A stretch of 64,000 bases of DNA from Lachnospiraceae bacterium. GTDB taxonomy: Bacteria; Bacillota; Clostridia; Lachnospirales; Lachnospiraceae. Of this stretch, positions 62,162 through 64,000 are shown piece after piece; the first letter of the stretch is position 1; each line of letters begins with the position of its first letter. A program made the translations under genes and the position numbers. The stretch spans positions 1 through 64,000 of the forward strand of contig JAJQEO010000071.1 in assembly GCA_021201665.1 (NCBI GenBank). Reading direction: 5' to 3'. Under the pieces are notes generated by a model. The model was not told the origin of the DNA. It saw nothing but the letters and a program-made list of their open reading frames with translations, and ran no database searches.

Positions 62162-63208
62162 TTATGGGAACATCGGCGCCAGCCGCAGACCCTCGGCTTC
62201 ATCCAGGCCAAACGCCAGGTTCATATTCTGCACAGCCTGCCCCGCGGCGCCCTTGACCAGATTGTCCATCGCGCCCATCATGATGACACGGTTCGTGCGC
62301 GGATCGATCTTGAAATTCACATCAACAAAGTTGCTGCCCTCCACCCACTTCGTCTGTGGGCAGACATCCTTTTCCAGAACACGCACAAAAGTTTCCTTAT
62401 TATAATAACGGTCATAAATGGCTTTTACTTCCTCATAAGCTGCCGCTCTGGTCAATGACGCATATGCGGTGATGAGGATCCCCCGGTTCATCGGCACCAG
62501 ATGCGGAGTAAAATTCAGCACGACCGGCCCTCCGGCAGCGATCGAAAGCTGCTCCTCAATCTCCGGTGTATGCCGGTGTGTCGTGACGCCGTAGGCCTTG
62601 ATATTTTCATTCACCTCACAGTAAAGGTTGTCCGTCTTCGCGCCGCGCCCCGCGCCCGATGTGCCGGACTTCGCGTCAATAATAATCGTCGCCGGATCAA
62701 TCAGACCCTCCTTTACCAGCGGATAGACCGCGAGCGTGCTGCAGGTCGGATAACAGCCCGGATTGGCGATCAGGCGCGCACCGCGTATTTTCTCACGGTT
62801 GATCTCGCAGAGGCCATACACTGCCTCGTCCAGAAACTGCGGCGCCTTGTGCGTAATTCCGTACCAGCTTTCATATACCTTACTATCCTTCAGGCGAAAA
62901 TCCGCGCTCAGGTCAATCACCTTCGCCCTGGAAAGGATCCCCTCATTCACCAGAGACGTGCACAGTCCCTGCGGGGTCGCTGTAAAGATCACGTCAGCCC
63001 GGTCCGCCAGCTCTTCCATATTATCATCCATGCAGGTCTGATCCACCAGCTGAAACATATTCTGATAAATAGACGCATATTTCTGATCCACATAGCTTCT
63101 GGAGCCATACCAGATAATTTCGGCGTCCTTATGTCCCAGCAAAAGGCGCACCAGCTCGCCTCCCGCATAACCGGTCGCCCCGATAATTCCCACTTTTATC
63201 ATCGTCAA
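62162..63208 (-). CDS. argC: N-acetyl-gamma-glutamyl-phosphate reductase
   Basis: NADPH-dependent reductase that makes N-acetylglutamate semialdehyde. The 348-residue protein has the Rossmann GIIGATGYAGGELVRLL, the catalytic Cys in ANPGCYPTCSTLA, KSGTSGAGRGAK, FTPHLVPMNRGILIT and LVKGAAGQAVQNMNLAFG. Starts at 63208 or two codons later are equivalent; AAAAGGAGAGACA precedes. It is first gene of the arginine operon with its own promoter and operator. A fold-back element lies between it and argJ. Confidence 0.97.
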   Translation of the reverse strand: MTMIKVGIIGATGYAGGELVRLLLGHKDAEIIWYGSRSYVDQKYASIYQNMFQLVDQTCMDDNMEELADRADVIFTATPQGLCTSLVNEGILSRAKVIDLSADFRLKDSKVYESWYGITHKAPQFLDEAVYGLCEINREKIRGARLIANPGCYPTCSTLAVYPLVKEGLIDPATIIIDAKSGTSGAGRGAKTDNLYCEVNENIKAYGVTTHRHTPEIEEQLSIAAGGPVVLNFTPHLVPMNRGILITAYASLTRAAAYEEVKAIYDRYYNKETFVRVLEKDVCPQTKWVEGSNFVDVNFKIDPRTNRVIMMGAMDNLVKGAAGQAVQNMNLAFGLDEAEGLRLAPMFP

Positions 63209-63245
63209 TTGTCTCTCCTTTTCGCACTGTCAAAAAACAAAATCG

Positions 63246-63274
63246 ACTATACCACCATATCGCTGATTTGTAAA
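63246..63274 (-). promoter_or_regulatory. Promoter of the arginine operon
   Basis: On the minus strand TTTACA (-35), a 17-bp spacer, and TATAGT (-10), about 38 bp upstream of argC. ARG-box-like palindromes lie just upstream. Confidence 0.8.
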
Positions 63275-63281
63275 GAGCCAA

Positions 63282-63315
63282 TGAATAAATATTCAGATTT
63301 TATGCATAATATGCA
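63282..63315. promoter_or_regulatory. ArgR operators (ARG boxes)
   Basis: TGAATAAATATTCA (63282-63295) is a near-perfect match to the ArgR/AhrC ARG-box core (TGAATWWWWATTCA). TGCATAATATGCA (63303-63315) is a second palindrome at about 21-bp spacing, as expected for two adjacent boxes. They lie immediately upstream of the argC -35 element, so ArgR with arginine should repress the operon. Confidence 0.8.
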
Positions 63316-63509
63316 GAACTGGTGCATATTTTCATACCCACTGCAGCTCTGCAGATGAAATCCCATTCACAGATGTCCCGCTTTCCCACAGGAAACATGA
63401 AGTGCTGCTCACATAACAGATAAAGTCCGGCAAATGTGTGACTGATTGCATTTTCCTGTAACAAGCGCAAAAAATGCTGAAATATGTGAAAAATACCGTA
63501 CAGCCACAA

Positions 63510-63538
63510 TTGACAAAAGAAGTTAGAGTCTTTATAAT
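63510..63538 (+). promoter_or_regulatory. Consensus sigma-A promoter of the right-edge gene
   Basis: TTGACA, 17 bp, TATAAT: a full consensus match. It lies about 40 bp before ATG 63577. Confidence 0.9.
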
Positions 63539-63576
63539 ACTTTCTAAATCAACCCAGACACCGCGTCACGCGGCAG

Positions 63577-64000
63577 ATGACAAGTTTTTATGAAAAAGAG
63601 GCAAAAACGGCAATGAAACACACAGATACGTTGCTCGAGGATTCCATGCGGATTCTCGCGAGAACCTATCACAAAATCCTGAAAATCAATCTCACTACCA
63701 ATGAGCATCTGGACATTAAAACCTACGAGGAGGAGGTTGATCTTCAAAAAGGCTATGCACCTGGTATCTTTGAATGGATGCGGGGATTTGCGGAATCCGG
63801 GCAGGTCTATCCGGACGACCAGGATGCCTATCTGCGCACGACCTCTCCGAAATATCTGAAACAACATTTTCGCGTTTCAGATGATCCTGTTGACGTCACT
63901 TACCGCAGGAGGACCAAAAACGAATTCCGCTGGGTCATGATGGAGCTCATTAAGGCAAGCGATTATACAGATGACAGCCAGACGGTCATGCTCTACATAC
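63577..64000 (+). CDS. Probable PAS-type N-terminus of a signalling protein (partial)
   Basis: An open frame runs off the window end. ATG 63577 (MTSFYEKEAKTAMKH) or ATG 63613 (MKHTDTLLEDSM) may start it; neither has a strong ribosome binding site. The visible part reads YHKILKINLTTNEHLDI, then EWMRGFAESGQVYPDDQDAY and RRRTKNEFRWVMMELI, ending VMLYI. This is the PAS-like pattern that precedes GGDEF, EAL or kinase domains in many Lachnospiraceae proteins. The effector domain is outside the window, so the output is unknown. Confidence 0.65.
   Translation, partial: MTSFYEKEAKTAMKHTDTLLEDSMRILARTYHKILKINLTTNEHLDIKTYEEEVDLQKGYAPGIFEWMRGFAESGQVYPDDQDAYLRTTSPKYLKQHFRVSDDPVDVTYRRRTKNEFRWVMMELIKASDYTDDSQTVMLYI

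Overview
The window looks like chromosomal DNA of an anaerobic, spore-forming member of the Clostridia, most likely a Lachnospiraceae-type gut bacterium. Reasons: an oxygen-sensitive class III ribonucleotide reductase pair (nrdD, nrdG), ThiT under a TPP riboswitch, GerM-like and SpoIID/LytB-like proteins, a WalRK-like two-component pair, TIGR04086- and DUF6128-like proteins, strong AGGAGG ribosome binding sites and mid-range GC. These are family-level recognitions made by eye; no database search was run.

Layout. 1-3 kb: nrdD-nrdG. 3-3.6 kb: RelB-like antitoxin with a frameshifted PIN toxin. 3.8-7 kb: thiT with TPP riboswitch, a small membrane protein and a repeat-rich DUF6128-like protein. 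7.5-14.3 kb: queA-larB-sbcD-sbcC read leftwards. 14.6-19.7 kb: histidine phosphatase, YihY/BrkB membrane protein, SpoIID-like protein, a Gly-rich miniprotein, smpB, secG. 19.9-29.7 kb: a catalytically degenerate enolase paralogue in the usual eno position next to secG, an HtrA-like protease, gpmI, an unknown membrane protein, thiamine pyrophosphokinase, an inositol-monophosphatase-family enzyme and a phospho-sugar mutase.

30.1-37.3 kb is the accessory core. A nitrate/taurine/thiamine-precursor-type ABC importer ATPase gene is cut inside its Walker A codons by a ~5.18 kb element. The element carries a large serine recombinase, a small ORF, an AAA/PD-(D/E)XK protein, gene fragments and a double-HTH regulator, and both attachment junctions can be read. 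The importer permease follows, overlapping the ATPase through a 15-bp repeat read in two frames. 37.5-48 kb: kptA, a stand-alone PTS enzyme I N-terminal module, two polytopic glycosyltransferase-like proteins, two more AAA/PD-(D/E)XK proteins and cobT. 47.9-57.9 kb: cobB, comEC, a GerMN lipoprotein, a WalRK-like pair, a ComEA-like lipoprotein and a DUF606 transporter. 58-63.3 kb: the arginine operon argC-argJ-argB-argD with a sigma-A promoter and ARG-box-like operators. The right edge holds the start of a probable PAS/GGDEF-type signalling gene behind a consensus promoter.

Two themes recur. First, small palindromic or fold-back elements fill spacers and in one case lie in frame inside a gene (4.88, 7.0, 7.4, 21.2, 35.5, 43.0, 46.0 and 61.9 kb). 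Second, many conserved enzymes carry in-frame low-complexity or tandem-repeat insertions (histidine phosphatase, CobB, SbcD, ArgJ, phosphomutase, QueA, thiamine pyrophosphokinase, ABC ATPase). No rRNA, tRNA, CRISPR array or complete insertion sequence was seen.
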